From: Allostella sp. ATCC 35155
Lineage (GTDB): Bacteria > Pseudomonadota > Alphaproteobacteria > ATCC43930 > Allostellaceae
Assembly (NCBI GenBank): GCA_006738865.1
Contig: AP019701.1
Span: 1,298,001 to 1,362,000 of the forward strand
Length of the DNA stretch: 64,000 nt
Direction of reading: 5' to 3'
In this document: positions 25,848-35,374 of the stretch, piece after piece
Position numbering within the stretch: the stretch's first letter is position 1
How the letters are laid out: the number at the start of each line of letters is the position of its first letter
Notes under the pieces: generated by a model
Databases searched by the model: none
What the model was told of the DNA's origin: nothing
The model's input: only the letters and a program-made list of their open reading frames with translations
Made by a program: the position numbers and the translations under genes

Positions 25848-26744
25848 ATGCAATCCCGGCGGATCGCCTTTCTCGGGCTCGGCAACATGGGGGTGGGCAT
25901 GGCGGGCCGCCTCCTCGATGCCGGCCACGCCGTCACCGTCTACAACCGCACCGGCTCGCGCGCGGCCGCGCTGCGCCGGCGCGGCGCCGCCGTGGCGACG
26001 ACGCCGCGGGCGGCGGCCGACGGGGCGGAGATCGTCTTCTCCATGGTCGGCGACGACGTCGCGTCCCGGCACATGTGGCTCGGCCGCGACGGCGCGCTGG
26101 CCGCCCGCACGGCGCCGCGCGCCTTCGCCGTGGAGTGCTCGACCATCTCCCACCGCTGGCTGGAGACGCTGGCCGAGCGGGCGCGGGGACGGGGCTTCCG
26201 CTTCGTCGACTGTCCGGTGACCGGCCTGCCGGCCGCGGCCGCCGCCGGCCGGCTCACGCTCTTCGTCGGCGCCATGCTGCCGGACGTCGATGCCCTGCGA
26301 CCGGTGTTCGAGGCGATCGCGACCGAAATCGTGCATTTCGGCCCGGCGGGGGCGGGCAATGCCTACAAGCTGATCGTCAACCTGATGGGCTCGATCCAGA
26401 TCGCAGCATTGGCCGAGGGGCTGGTGGTGGCCGAGCGCGCGGGCCTCGACCTCGACCTCGTGGTGCGCACCCTCGCCCGGGGCGGATCGGCCAGCCCGCA
26501 GGTGGTGCGCAACGGGCCGCTCATGCTGCGCGACGACCATTCGAAGGACGTCGTCTTCTCCGGCCGCTGGCGCCTCAAGGACACGCGCTACGGCCTCGCC
26601 CATGCCCGGGCCATGGGCGTGCGCTCCGCGCTCGGCCAGGCGGCGGTCGATGCCTTCCTCCTGCTGCTGGCCGGGGGGGTGGAGGAGGAGAACGAGAGCA
26701 AGCTCATCGATGCGGTCCGCGCGTACCACCCTCTCCGGGACTAG
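25848..26744 (+). CDS. NAD(P)-dependent beta-hydroxyacid dehydrogenase (HIBADH family)
   Basis: A 298-residue protein from the ATG at 25848 (GGGAGGGGGG upstream). It has the dinucleotide motif GLGNMG (10-15), the substrate-binding block DCPVTGLPAAAAAGRL (equivalent to the DAPVSGG region) and the catalytic lysine K174 in NAYKLIVNLMG. Relatives include 3-hydroxyisobutyrate, tartronate semialdehyde and 6-phosphogluconate-like dehydrogenases. It is divergent from the class III aminotransferase, and the two may share an operator and a pathway for an amino or hydroxy acid. Confidence 0.87.
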   Translation: MQSRRIAFLGLGNMGVGMAGRLLDAGHAVTVYNRTGSRAAALRRRGAAVATTPRAAADGAEIVFSMVGDDVASRHMWLGRDGALAARTAPRAFAVECSTISHRWLETLAERARGRGFRFVDCPVTGLPAAAAAGRLTLFVGAMLPDVDALRPVFEAIATEIVHFGPAGAGNAYKLIVNLMGSIQIAALAEGLVVAERAGLDLDLVVRTLARGGSASPQVVRNGPLMLRDDHSKDVVFSGRWRLKDTRYGLAHARAMGVRSALGQAAVDAFLLLLAGGVEEENESKLIDAVRAYHPLRD

Positions 26745-26824
26745 CTGCTCGGGCCCGGCAACTGATGGATTGGCCAACCGCCGCCACGGCCCGCGCGTAC
26801 CGCGAGGAGGTGCAAATGCTATGG

Positions 26825-27568
26825 CTACGGCGCTGAAGGGGCACGGATCCGCCGCCGCGGCGATCGTACGAAGCCGCCCTTGCCGATCACCAGCCAATGA
26901 AGGATCCCGAAGGTGAGCCCGCAGATCAGCCAGGCCAATACGACGTCCGAAAGGAAATGGCCCCCGAAAGCGATCCTGTTCAGCGAGATGGCACCGGCAT
27001 AGACGAGGGCGATCAGCGTCGCCGCCGGTCTGATCCGCCTGGGCGTCATCAGCGCCGCAGCGACGAGCCAGGCCGCCGAGGACGCCTCGCCGCTGACGAA
27101 CGAGCAGTTCCGATCGCACCAGTCGCTGACGACCCAGGCCTTTTGATACGTCGCGTCGCCTCCGAATACGTCGATCTGGATCGGGCGAGGGCGACCCCAG
27201 AGCGTCTTCAGCAGGCCATTGACCACCAGACCGGGACCCAGTGCCAGGCCGGCGAGCAGCCAGATCGGCGTGCGGATTCGCGACCAGGCCAGAGGGACCG
27301 TGACGGCCTCTCGAACAATGCAGAACAGGGCGATCAGAACGCCCCCGATAGTCACCCACGGCGAACTGGCCCGCAGAAGGCGCAGGGCGGGATCGCTGGA
27401 CAGCGTGAAGCCGTCGCCGGGACTGTAGAACCAGCCGCTGACCGTCAGATCGATGGCGGGAAACGTCCAGAAGATCGCACTTGTCGCCAGGAGGGCCGTC
27501 GCGAACGAGAGTATCGCCAAGTTCGGGAATGCAGTGGTCGTGTGGAAAGGTTTCGCGGCTGGGCTCAT
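26825..27568 (-). CDS. phosphatase PAP2 family membrane protein
   Basis: A 247-residue inner-membrane protein with about six hydrophobic segments. The three PAP2 motifs are KX6RP (K121-P129, KTLWGRPRP), a modified second motif SFVSGEASS where SGE (159-161) stands in for the usual PSGH, and NRIAFGGHFLSD with R197, H203 and D207. The SGE variant is known among lipid A and membrane-lipid phosphatases of this superfamily. It probably dephosphorylates a lipid or lipid A on the periplasmic face. It is divergent from an OmpR-type two-component system, 110 bp away, which may control it. Confidence 0.85.
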   Translation of the reverse strand: MSPAAKPFHTTTAFPNLAILSFATALLATSAIFWTFPAIDLTVSGWFYSPGDGFTLSSDPALRLLRASSPWVTIGGVLIALFCIVREAVTVPLAWSRIRTPIWLLAGLALGPGLVVNGLLKTLWGRPRPIQIDVFGGDATYQKAWVVSDWCDRNCSFVSGEASSAAWLVAAALMTPRRIRPAATLIALVYAGAISLNRIAFGGHFLSDVVLAWLICGLTFGILHWLVIGKGGFVRSPRRRIRAPSAP

Positions 27569-27592
27569 GGCCGCTATGCCTGCACCCTCAAG

Positions 27593-27610
27593 CTTGCAGC
27601 CACCTTGCAG
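27593..27610 (+). promoter_or_regulatory. direct repeat CTTGCAG-N4-CTTGCAG, candidate response-regulator box
   Basis: CTTGCAG at 27593-27599 is repeated at 27604-27610 with an 11-bp period, the spacing used by tandem OmpR/PhoB-family dimers such as PmrA. It sits between the PAP2 start (27568) and the response regulator start (27679), so it could control either or both. Confidence 0.5.
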
Positions 27611-27678
27611 AGCCAAGCGGACGGCTGACCCCGAACGTTCGTGCCGACCGACCCGGGCCCGGATGTGGAGAAAGCGTG

Positions 27679-28356
27679 ATGCGGATCCTGATCGCCGAGA
27701 ATGATCGACTGCTCTCGGAGGCGCTCGGCCGGCGGCTGACGGATGCCGGCCACGCCGTCGATGTCTTCGCGACGGTCGCCGACGCCGGGATCGCATGGCG
27801 ATCAACGACCTACGATCTGTCCATCGTCGACGTCATGCTGGATGACGGCGATGGGCGGACCCTCGTCAGATCAGCGCGCAGCGCCGGCCTGAGAACTCCG
27901 ACATTGATGCTGACCGCCCGCGACGAGATCGGGGATCGGGTGGCCGGACTGGATGCGGGCGCGGACGACTACCTCGTCAAGCCGTTCTCGACGGACGAAC
28001 TGATGGCCAGACTGAGGGCACTGCGGCGCCGCTCGGCCGAGATCGCTGCGACCGAGTTCCGGATCGGGAATCTCATCTATGCGCCTCAGAGCATGAGCCT
28101 CGTGGTCGCGGATGGGGCCGTCAGGCTTACTGCCCAGGAACATGCCGCTCTCGACAAGCTGATCCGAGCGGGCGACCGTGTGACGCCCAAACGGGTGCTG
28201 GGCGAACATCTCTACGCGCTTCATCAGGACTGGTCGGACAATGCGATCGAAACCCTGGTTCATCGGCTTCGCAGAAAGCTTTCGATGGCCGGGGCGACAG
28301 TCGAGGTCAAGACGCTCAGGGGCCTGGGCTACGTCCTGTGCGAGACCCGACCATGA
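27679..28356 (+). CDS. OmpR-family response regulator
   Basis: A 225-residue regulator. The receiver domain has acidic residues E7/D9, phospho-acceptor D51 (SIVDVMLDDGDG) and K101 (YLVKPFS). The C-terminal winged helix runs from about 125 to 220 (LTAQEHAALDKLI... NAIETLVHRLRRKL... VKTLRGLGYVL). The start is the ATG at 27679 behind GTGGAG. Its stop overlaps the histidine kinase start. It belongs to the QseB/PmrA-like group, and the divergent PAP2 lipid phosphatase gene with an 11-bp-phased direct repeat between them is the obvious candidate target. Confidence 0.92.
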   Translation: MRILIAENDRLLSEALGRRLTDAGHAVDVFATVADAGIAWRSTTYDLSIVDVMLDDGDGRTLVRSARSAGLRTPTLMLTARDEIGDRVAGLDAGADDYLVKPFSTDELMARLRALRRRSAEIAATEFRIGNLIYAPQSMSLVVADGAVRLTAQEHAALDKLIRAGDRVTPKRVLGEHLYALHQDWSDNAIETLVHRLRRKLSMAGATVEVKTLRGLGYVLCETRP

Positions 28357-29777
28357 AGCGGCCCTATCGCCTCGACGTCCGGCTCGCGCTCGTCGTGACG
28401 GTGATGTCCGCCCTGACGCTGATCGTCGCCGGCACGATCCTGACGCTGGAGTTCACGCAGGGCCAGTTCGCGATCGAAGAACGAGGGCTCTCCAGCCAGA
28501 TCAGGGAGTGGGCTCCGTCAGTTCGGCGCGCTCCCGATGGGAAGGTGGCGTTCGAGCGCCCGGCGGAACCGTCTTCCGAAGTCGATCCGCCCTATACGGG
28601 GCTGCTGACGGGCGATCGCCCGGTCTATGGCTTCACCGTGGTGGATGGCGATGGGACGGTGCACGATCGCTCGCAGTCCAACGCGCCGTCGGGGCGACCG
28701 GGTCCCGCCGGCCCAGACCCCGTGCTCTCGAGCGGCCCCGCGCTGGACGGCTCCGGCCCTCTCCTGATCGCCGAACTGTACGTCCCGGAGGCCGAGGTCT
28801 GGTTCCGGCTGGCCCGGGCGCGGGCGGACGTATCCGCGCTCGCCAACACCTTCTTCGCCGATGCTCTCGCAGAACTGGGATGGGCGGCCCTGGCGATGCT
28901 GCTGGTCCTGGTCATGACCGCGGTGATCATCGTGCGCGCCAGTCTCCACGATCTGCGCCGAATCGCAGCCCAGGCGGGGCGGATCACGTTCGACACCCTG
29001 GGTCACGAGCGGCTTGTCGGCGCATCGGCGCCTGCGGAGATTCAGCCGCTGATCCTCGCCGTGAATCAGGCCCTGGACAGTATCGAGGCCGGAGCCGCGG
29101 CTCAGCGCGACTTCTCCATTCACGCCGCCCATGAGCTTCGGACGCCGCTCTCGGACCTGAGGCTGCGGCTCGAGTCCCTGCCCAACGACCTCGATCGGGA
29201 TGCGGCCATGCGCGACGTCGATGCGATGGCGCGATTGATCGAGCAACTGCTGAACATCGCGCGCCTGGATGGGAGTACGGCCTTCGCCCTGGCGCCGGTG
29301 GATTTGGCCGAAACAGTGGCTCAGGTCCTGCGCGAAGCGGCGCCACGCCTGGTGTCCGCAGGATGGTCCGTGGAGGCAGACGGCCTGGACACGCCCGTCG
29401 AGGCCACCGGCGACCCGACCCTGATCGCCCTCGTCATGCGCAATCTCCTGGACAACGTCCGCAAGCATACCCCGGCCGGTACACGAGTGAACGTCGTGGT
29501 CGCCGCCGATCGATCGGTCTCGCTCTGCGACACCGGGCCGGGCCTGCCGCGCTCGTTTCCCAGTTCCGGCTTCTCCAGGTTTGTTCGGGGAAACGACGAT
29601 CCGCGTTCCGGGAGCGGACTGGGGTTGGCCATCTGCGAAAGCGCCATGCGTCGCATGGGCGGCGAGTTCATTTTGGAGCCAGCAGCCGACGGCATGGGCG
29701 CGATGTTTCGCATGCGATTTCAAGCCTCCCAGCCAACGCCGTCGTCGTCATCGGGAGCGGTGGAACCGCCCAGGTAG
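28353..29777 (+). CDS. sensor histidine kinase (QseC/PmrB-like)
   Basis: A 474-residue kinase beginning MKRPYRLDVRLALVVTV. Membrane helices lie at about 11-31 and 177-195, with a periplasmic domain of about 145 residues. A HAMP-like linker precedes HAAHELRTPLSDLR, with the phospho-histidine at H260. The ATPase part has NLLDNVRKHTP, CDTGPGLPRS and GSGLGLAICE. Start ATG 28353 overlaps the regulator stop (ATGA). The stimulus is unknown; because the neighbouring PAP2 protein probably acts on lipid phosphate groups, an envelope signal such as metal ions, pH or cationic peptides is possible. Confidence 0.92.
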   Translation: MKRPYRLDVRLALVVTVMSALTLIVAGTILTLEFTQGQFAIEERGLSSQIREWAPSVRRAPDGKVAFERPAEPSSEVDPPYTGLLTGDRPVYGFTVVDGDGTVHDRSQSNAPSGRPGPAGPDPVLSSGPALDGSGPLLIAELYVPEAEVWFRLARARADVSALANTFFADALAELGWAALAMLLVLVMTAVIIVRASLHDLRRIAAQAGRITFDTLGHERLVGASAPAEIQPLILAVNQALDSIEAGAAAQRDFSIHAAHELRTPLSDLRLRLESLPNDLDRDAAMRDVDAMARLIEQLLNIARLDGSTAFALAPVDLAETVAQVLREAAPRLVSAGWSVEADGLDTPVEATGDPTLIALVMRNLLDNVRKHTPAGTRVNVVVAADRSVSLCDTGPGLPRSFPSSGFSRFVRGNDDPRSGSGLGLAICESAMRRMGGEFILEPAADGMGAMFRMRFQASQPTPSSSSGAVEPPR

Positions 29778-29787
29778 CCGCAAGATT

Positions 29788-29802
29788 GGCGTTGGCAACG
29801 CC
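29788..29802 (+). terminator. short hairpin downstream of the two-component operon
   Basis: GGCGTT-GGC-AACGCC forms a 6-bp stem 11 bp after the kinase stop; no T-run follows. The rest of the 183-bp gap before the monooxygenase gene shows no other clear signal. Confidence 0.25.
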
Positions 29803-29960
29803 GCGAGCCGCCGTCACCGGCGCGCTGTTGTCGAAGAGCGCATCCTTCCGTTCCTGCCAAAAGACTGCACCAACAGTTCCCGGGACCCAGCAGCTAGCTG
29901 GCGGCATTTCCCTGGTATACCGTTTGCCTTTCAGGGGCTGGACGAACGGCGGAGCGGGCG

Positions 29961-31082
29961 ATGACGAAGCGGCGGCATGCGGAGATCGCGGGCGCGGGAT
30001 TTGCCGGACTGGCGGCGGCGGCGGCCCTGTGCCAGCGCGGCTGGACCGTCCGTGTCCATGAGGTCAATCCCGAGCCGCGGGCTTTCGGCGCCGGCATCTT
30101 CATCTGGGACAACGGGCTGCGCGTGCTGAACGCGATCGGCGCCTATGCCGACGTGCGCAACGGCGCCTTCGCCGCGCCGGCCTACGAGACCCGGACCGAC
30201 GGCAAGTGCCTCTCCTTCCAGCCGATCAACGGGCCCGGACAGTACCGGCTGCTGACGATGCCGCGCCAGCACCTCTATGCCGCGATGCTGAAGGCGGCGG
30301 TCGGCTCGGGCGCCGAGATCGTGACCAGCTCGGAGGCGGTCGGCGCCACGCCCGAGGGCGAGCTGCTGCTGGCATCGGGTGCGCGGCTGCCGGCCGACAT
30401 CGTGATCGGCGCCGACGGGGTCCGCTCGAAGGTCCGCGACTCCCTGGAGATCCCGCAGGAGCGCCGGAAGTACCGGGACGGCATCATCCGCGTGCTGACC
30501 GACCGCACCGGCCTCAGGGGCGGGGAGTGGGACCACGTCATCGACTTCTGGGCCCACAGCCCGCGGACGCTGCGCATCCTCTACACGCCGTCCGGTGAGA
30601 ACGACCTCTACATGGCGATGATGGCGCCGGTCGCCGACACCGAATCCTCCGCCATCCCGATCAATCCGGCACCATGGATCGCGTGCTTCCCGCAGCTGGA
30701 GCCGGCCCTGTCGCGCCTCGGCGACAAGGGGCGGTACGACGTCTACGAGACGACGAAGCTCGACCATTGGTCGGTCGGCCGGGTCGCGATCGTCGGCGAT
30801 TCGGCCCACGCCATGCCGCCGACCCTGGCCCAGGGGGCGGGCTGCGCGATCGGCAACGCGCTCGGCCTCGCCTGCGCGCTCGACGAGTGCGACACGGTCG
30901 AGGCGGCGCTGGCGCTGTGGGAGCGGCGGGAGCGGCCATTGACCGACCATACCCAGCGCCGGGCGGCCGAGATCGCCGCCCAGCGCATCCTGGCGAGCGG
31001 CATGAAGTGGGACGACGAGGGCCTGCGCGCCGCCCGTCACGTGCCGACCGGCGCGGACATGCCGTTCGCCGATGCCGCCTGA
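29961..31082 (+). CDS. FAD-dependent monooxygenase (salicylate hydroxylase/UbiH class)
   Basis: A 373-residue single-component flavoprotein hydroxylase. GAGFAG (11-16) is the FAD Rossmann loop, VIGADGVRSKVR is the conserved DG fingerprint that touches FAD and NAD(P)H, and VGDSAHAMPPTLAQGAG is the C-terminal FAD ribityl motif. The active-site pocket cannot be read for substrate; aromatic acids are typical. The ATG follows GGAG at normal distance. It ends 62 bp before the GntR gene and may be independent of that operon. Confidence 0.87.
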   Translation: MTKRRHAEIAGAGFAGLAAAAALCQRGWTVRVHEVNPEPRAFGAGIFIWDNGLRVLNAIGAYADVRNGAFAAPAYETRTDGKCLSFQPINGPGQYRLLTMPRQHLYAAMLKAAVGSGAEIVTSSEAVGATPEGELLLASGARLPADIVIGADGVRSKVRDSLEIPQERRKYRDGIIRVLTDRTGLRGGEWDHVIDFWAHSPRTLRILYTPSGENDLYMAMMAPVADTESSAIPINPAPWIACFPQLEPALSRLGDKGRYDVYETTKLDHWSVGRVAIVGDSAHAMPPTLAQGAGCAIGNALGLACALDECDTVEAALALWERRERPLTDHTQRRAAEIAAQRILASGMKWDDEGLRAARHVPTGADMPFADAA

Positions 31083-31083
31083 T

Positions 31084-31103
31084 GGATTGATCTATATGAA
31101 TCC
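31084..31103 (+). promoter_or_regulatory. candidate HutC/PhnF-type operator upstream of the GntR gene
   Basis: GGATT and AATCC flank an AT-rich core containing TCTATATGAA (31091-31100). The same decamer, on the opposite strand, recurs at 31875-31884 upstream of the binding-protein gene. Its location 42 bp before the regulator start suggests autoregulation. Confidence 0.5.
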
Positions 31104-31144
31104 TCTCCTGTAACCTGTCCCGCCATTGCAGGGCGGGAGACGGG

Positions 31145-31846
31145 ATGCGGGCGAAGTGGCGCGATATCCAGGACGCGCTGGAGCGTGACATCGCGGCCGG
31201 GCGCTTCGCGCCGGGGGATCGGCTGCCGGTCGAGGACGCGCTGGCGGCGCGCTTCGGCGTCAATCGGCACACGGTCCGCCGCGCCGTGGCCGAGCTGGCG
31301 CAGCGCGGCGTGCTGACGGTGCAGCAGGGCCGAGGCACCTTCGTCCGCCGCGGCGCCGTCGACTATCCGATCGGTCGCAAGACCCGTTTCACCGAGATCG
31401 TCACCGGCCAGCACCGGCAGGCGCACCGCCGCCTGTTGCGCGCGATCGAGATGCCGGCCACGCCGGAAGTGGCAACCGCGCTGGGCATCGCCATCGGTAC
31501 GGCCTGCTTCATGCTGGAGACGCTCGACGAGGTCGACGGCGCCCCGATCGGCCTGTGCAGCCATCATTTCCCGGTCGCGCGGGTGCCGCAGCTGATCGAC
31601 GCCTATATCGAGACCGGCAGCATCACCGCCGCCCTCGAGCGCCACGGCCTCGGCGACTACGAGCGGCGGCGGACGACGGTGGCGGCCCGGATGCCGACGG
31701 CCGAGGAGGCCGCGCTGCTGCGCCAGGCGCGCGATCTGCCGGTCCTGCTGATCGAATCCCTCAACGTCGACCGCGACGGGCATCCGCTCGAGTACGGGAT
31801 CGCGCGCTCGGCGGCGGAACGGGTCAAGATGGTGTTCGAGACCTGA
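31145..31846 (+). CDS. GntR family regulator, HutC/PhnF subfamily (UTRA domain)
   Basis: A 233-residue repressor. The N-terminal winged helix (about 1-70) includes LPVEDALAARFGVNRHTVRRA, and the UTRA effector domain fills about 80-232 and ends LEYGIARSAAERVKMVFE, typical of PhnF-like proteins. Members sense small metabolites, often phosphorylated or organophosphorus compounds, and release DNA. It stands directly ahead of an ABC importer and a phosphodiesterase on the same strand, with matching AT-rich sites before its own gene and before the binding-protein gene, so it most likely controls that operon. The ligand is inferred, not shown. Confidence 0.88.
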   Translation: MRAKWRDIQDALERDIAAGRFAPGDRLPVEDALAARFGVNRHTVRRAVAELAQRGVLTVQQGRGTFVRRGAVDYPIGRKTRFTEIVTGQHRQAHRRLLRAIEMPATPEVATALGIAIGTACFMLETLDEVDGAPIGLCSHHFPVARVPQLIDAYIETGSITAALERHGLGDYERRRTTVAARMPTAEEAALLRQARDLPVLLIESLNVDRDGHPLEYGIARSAAERVKMVFET

Positions 31847-31850
31847 TGTG

Positions 31851-31884
31851 TATAGGTCTATATGTCTTGAATAATTCATATAGA
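31851..31884 (+). promoter_or_regulatory. double operator TATAGGTCTATA plus TCTATATG-N12-CATATAGA
   Basis: TATAG-GT-CTATA (31851-31862) overlaps an 8-bp inverted repeat, TCTATATG (31857-31864) and CATATAGA (31877-31884). The patch is strikingly AT-rich for this genome and lies just after the regulator stop, about 70 bp before the binding-protein ATG. TATA-centred dyads of this sort are typical of HutC/PhnF-subfamily regulators, so it is the likely operator and promoter region of the transport operon. Confidence 0.6.
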
Positions 31885-31954
31885 GGAAATCGGATCGCAA
31901 GCCACCGTCCCTAGCCTCCCGGACGGCATCTGCTTCATCCAGGGGAGGCACCCG

Positions 31955-33262
31955 ATGACTCTTGACCGTCCCACGGCCACGCGCCGTTCCGTGCTCGCCG
32001 GCGCTCTCGCGCTCGGCCTCGCATTGCCGGCGACCGCGCTCGCCGACAGCCGGCCCGAGCTGGTGGTGCAGTACACCTTCGCCGTCGCCTTCGATCCCGC
32101 CTTCGAGCGGCTGAAGGAGACCTTCCAGCGCGAGAACCCCGACGTCCGGCTGACCTTCCGGGCGCCCCACAAGGACTACGACACCGGCATCCAGGCGCTG
32201 CTGCGCGAGGCGGTCACCGGCGACATGCCGCACGTCACCTATGTCGGCCTCAACCACATGCGGGTGGTCAAGGAGCGCGGCCTCGCGGTCGAGCTGGCGC
32301 CGCTCATGAAGGCCGAGGGCTCGACCTTCGAGGCGCAGGGCTGGACGCCGCCGCTGCAGGCGCTGGGCCAGGTCGACGGCCAGCAGCTCGGCCTGCCGTT
32401 CGCCATGTCGATGGGCGTGGTCTACTCCAATGCCGATCTCGTGCGCCGTGCCGGCGGCGATCCGGCCGCCCTGCCGCGCGACTGGGACGGGCTGCTGGCG
32501 CTCGCCGGGCGCATCGGCAAGCTCGAATCCGGCATGGCCGGCATGTACATGCCCTGGACGGGCGCTTCGGGCGCCTGGCTGTTCCAGGGCCTCGTCTACG
32601 GCGTCGGCGGCCAGATCATGCGCCCGGGCGAGAAGAAGGTCGCCTTCGACGGCAAGGAGGGCAAGTACGCCGCCGGCCTCTATCGCCGCATGGTGGACGA
32701 CGGCGCCATGCCGGACATCCCGGACCAGGCCGCCCGGCAGCAGTTCATGGCCGGCCGCATGGGCTTCTTCCTCGATTCGATCTCGCGCCTCTCGAACTTC
32801 GAGCGGGCAATCGGCGACCGCTTCGAGTTGCGCACCGGCTACTACCCGCTCGACAACCGCGAGGCGGGCGGGCTGGTGACGGGCGGCAACGCCGCGGTCA
32901 TCACCCGTTCGGCGGCCAAGGACCCCAAGGTGCTGGCGGCCGCCTGGCGCTGGCTCAAGTTCACGACCGGCCCGCGCGGCACCAACGAGGTCATCCGCCA
33001 TGTCGGCTACGTCCCGGTCAACGTTCTCGCCCTCGAGGACCCCAAGCTGCTGAAGGGCTATTTCGACGACCGTCCGCGCCACCGCACGGCGGTCGAGCAG
33101 ATCGGGCTGGTGCGGGAGTGGTTCCAGTTCCCCGGGCCGAACGGCGTCAAGATCAACGACACGATCTCCGAGTACCTGCAGGCGATCGTCGACAAGTCGC
33201 AGACGCCCGATGCCGCGCTCGCCGCCATGGTGCGGGAGGTCAACCAGCTGCTGCCGCGATGA
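31955..33262 (+). CDS. ABC transporter extracellular substrate-binding protein (family 1, UgpB-like)
   Basis: A 435-residue binding protein. The signal peptide carries twin arginines (ATRRSVLAGALALGLALPA), a possible Tat signal, with cleavage near ALADS. The mature part is a type 1 periplasmic binding protein (FAVAFDPAFERLKETFQREN at the start, LVTGGNAAVITRSAAKDP in the C-lobe) like those for sugars and glycerol-3-phosphate. AGGGGAGG precedes the ATG. It is the first gene of the importer and is followed by a stable UUCG hairpin that may keep its mRNA more abundant than the membrane subunits. The GpdQ-like gene downstream hints at a glycerophosphodiester ligand. Confidence 0.88.
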   Translation: MTLDRPTATRRSVLAGALALGLALPATALADSRPELVVQYTFAVAFDPAFERLKETFQRENPDVRLTFRAPHKDYDTGIQALLREAVTGDMPHVTYVGLNHMRVVKERGLAVELAPLMKAEGSTFEAQGWTPPLQALGQVDGQQLGLPFAMSMGVVYSNADLVRRAGGDPAALPRDWDGLLALAGRIGKLESGMAGMYMPWTGASGAWLFQGLVYGVGGQIMRPGEKKVAFDGKEGKYAAGLYRRMVDDGAMPDIPDQAARQQFMAGRMGFFLDSISRLSNFERAIGDRFELRTGYYPLDNREAGGLVTGGNAAVITRSAAKDPKVLAAAWRWLKFTTGPRGTNEVIRHVGYVPVNVLALEDPKLLKGYFDDRPRHRTAVEQIGLVREWFQFPGPNGVKINDTISEYLQAIVDKSQTPDAALAAMVREVNQLLPR

Positions 33263-33288
33263 GCGGTGGCGGCAACAGCCGGACGAGC

Positions 33289-33312
33289 GGCGGCGGGCTT
33301 CGGCCCGCCGCC
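33289..33312 (+). other. perfect 10-bp UUCG hairpin between binding-protein and ATPase genes
   Basis: GGCGGCGGGC (33289-33298), the tetraloop TTCG, then GCCCGCCGCC (33303-33312) form a very stable stem-loop inside the operon. No T-run follows. Such intercistronic hairpins act as 3' stabilisers or partial terminators that raise binding-protein expression over the downstream genes. Confidence 0.65.
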
Positions 33313-33335
33313 GTCGGCCGTGACGGAGGCGCGGC

Positions 33336-34495
<1,160 letters not shown>

Positions 34496-34499
<4 letters not shown>

Positions 34500-35374
34500 A
34501 GCGGCCGTCCACTGCCGGTGTCGGCCTGCTCTTCGCCGCGCCGGCCATGTTCGGCCTGTTCCTCTTCGTGATCGGGCCGACCCTGGCGGTTGCGGTGATG
34601 TCGCTGACCGACTGGCAGCTCGGCGCCAGCGAGATCGGCTTCGTCGGCCTCGACAACTATCGTGCGCTGCCGGGGGACCGCGTGTTCCGGACGGCGCTCG
34701 CCAACACCTTGGTCTATGCCGGGCTGGTCACGCCGATCTCGGTTGCGCTGGGCCTCGGGCTCGCCCTCCTGATCGAGGCCTCGCCCCTCGGCCGCGGCTT
34801 CTTCCGCGCCGCCTTCTTCCTGCCGGTGGTGACGACGACGGTCGCGATGGCCGTGGTCTGGGAGTTCGTCCTCCACCCCTCGCTCGGTCCCGCGAACCTG
34901 ATGCTGCGGGCATTGGGATTCGCGCCCGCCAACTTCCTGGGCGACGCGGGCAGCGTGCTGGCGACGCTGGCGGCGATCGGCGTCTGGGAGAATGCCGGCT
35001 TCAACATGGTCCTGTTCCTGGCCGGCCTGAAGGCGATCCCGCGCGAACTCTACCAGGCCGCGGCCGTCGACGGCGCCGACCGCGCCTGGGAGCGGTTCTG
35101 GACCATCACCTTCCCGCTGCTCGGCCCGACGATGCTGTTCGTCGCCGTGATCGCGCTGCTGCGCTCCTTCAAGGTGTTCGAGATCGTGGCCGCCATCACC
35201 CAGGGCGGACCGCGGCGCGCGTCGGAAGTGCTGCTCTTCACGATCTACCAGGAAGGGTTCAGCTTCTTCCGCATCGGCCATGCCGCAGCCCTGACCATGG
35301 TCTTCCTCTGCGGCCTGCTGGTGCTGGCGCTGTTCCAGATCCGCCTGCTCGGGCGCCGGGTCCACTACGCATGA
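34496..35374 (+). CDS. ABC transporter permease (UgpA/MalF-like)
   Basis: A 292-residue permease with six predicted helices, starting at GTG 34496 in a GTGA overlap with the ATPase stop. The EAA loop is seen as ELYQAAAVDGADRAWERF, followed by the conserved ITFPLLGPT. It opens KRPSTAGVGLLFAAPAMFGL like other UgpA/LacF permeases and pairs with the next gene to form the membrane channel. Confidence 0.92.
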
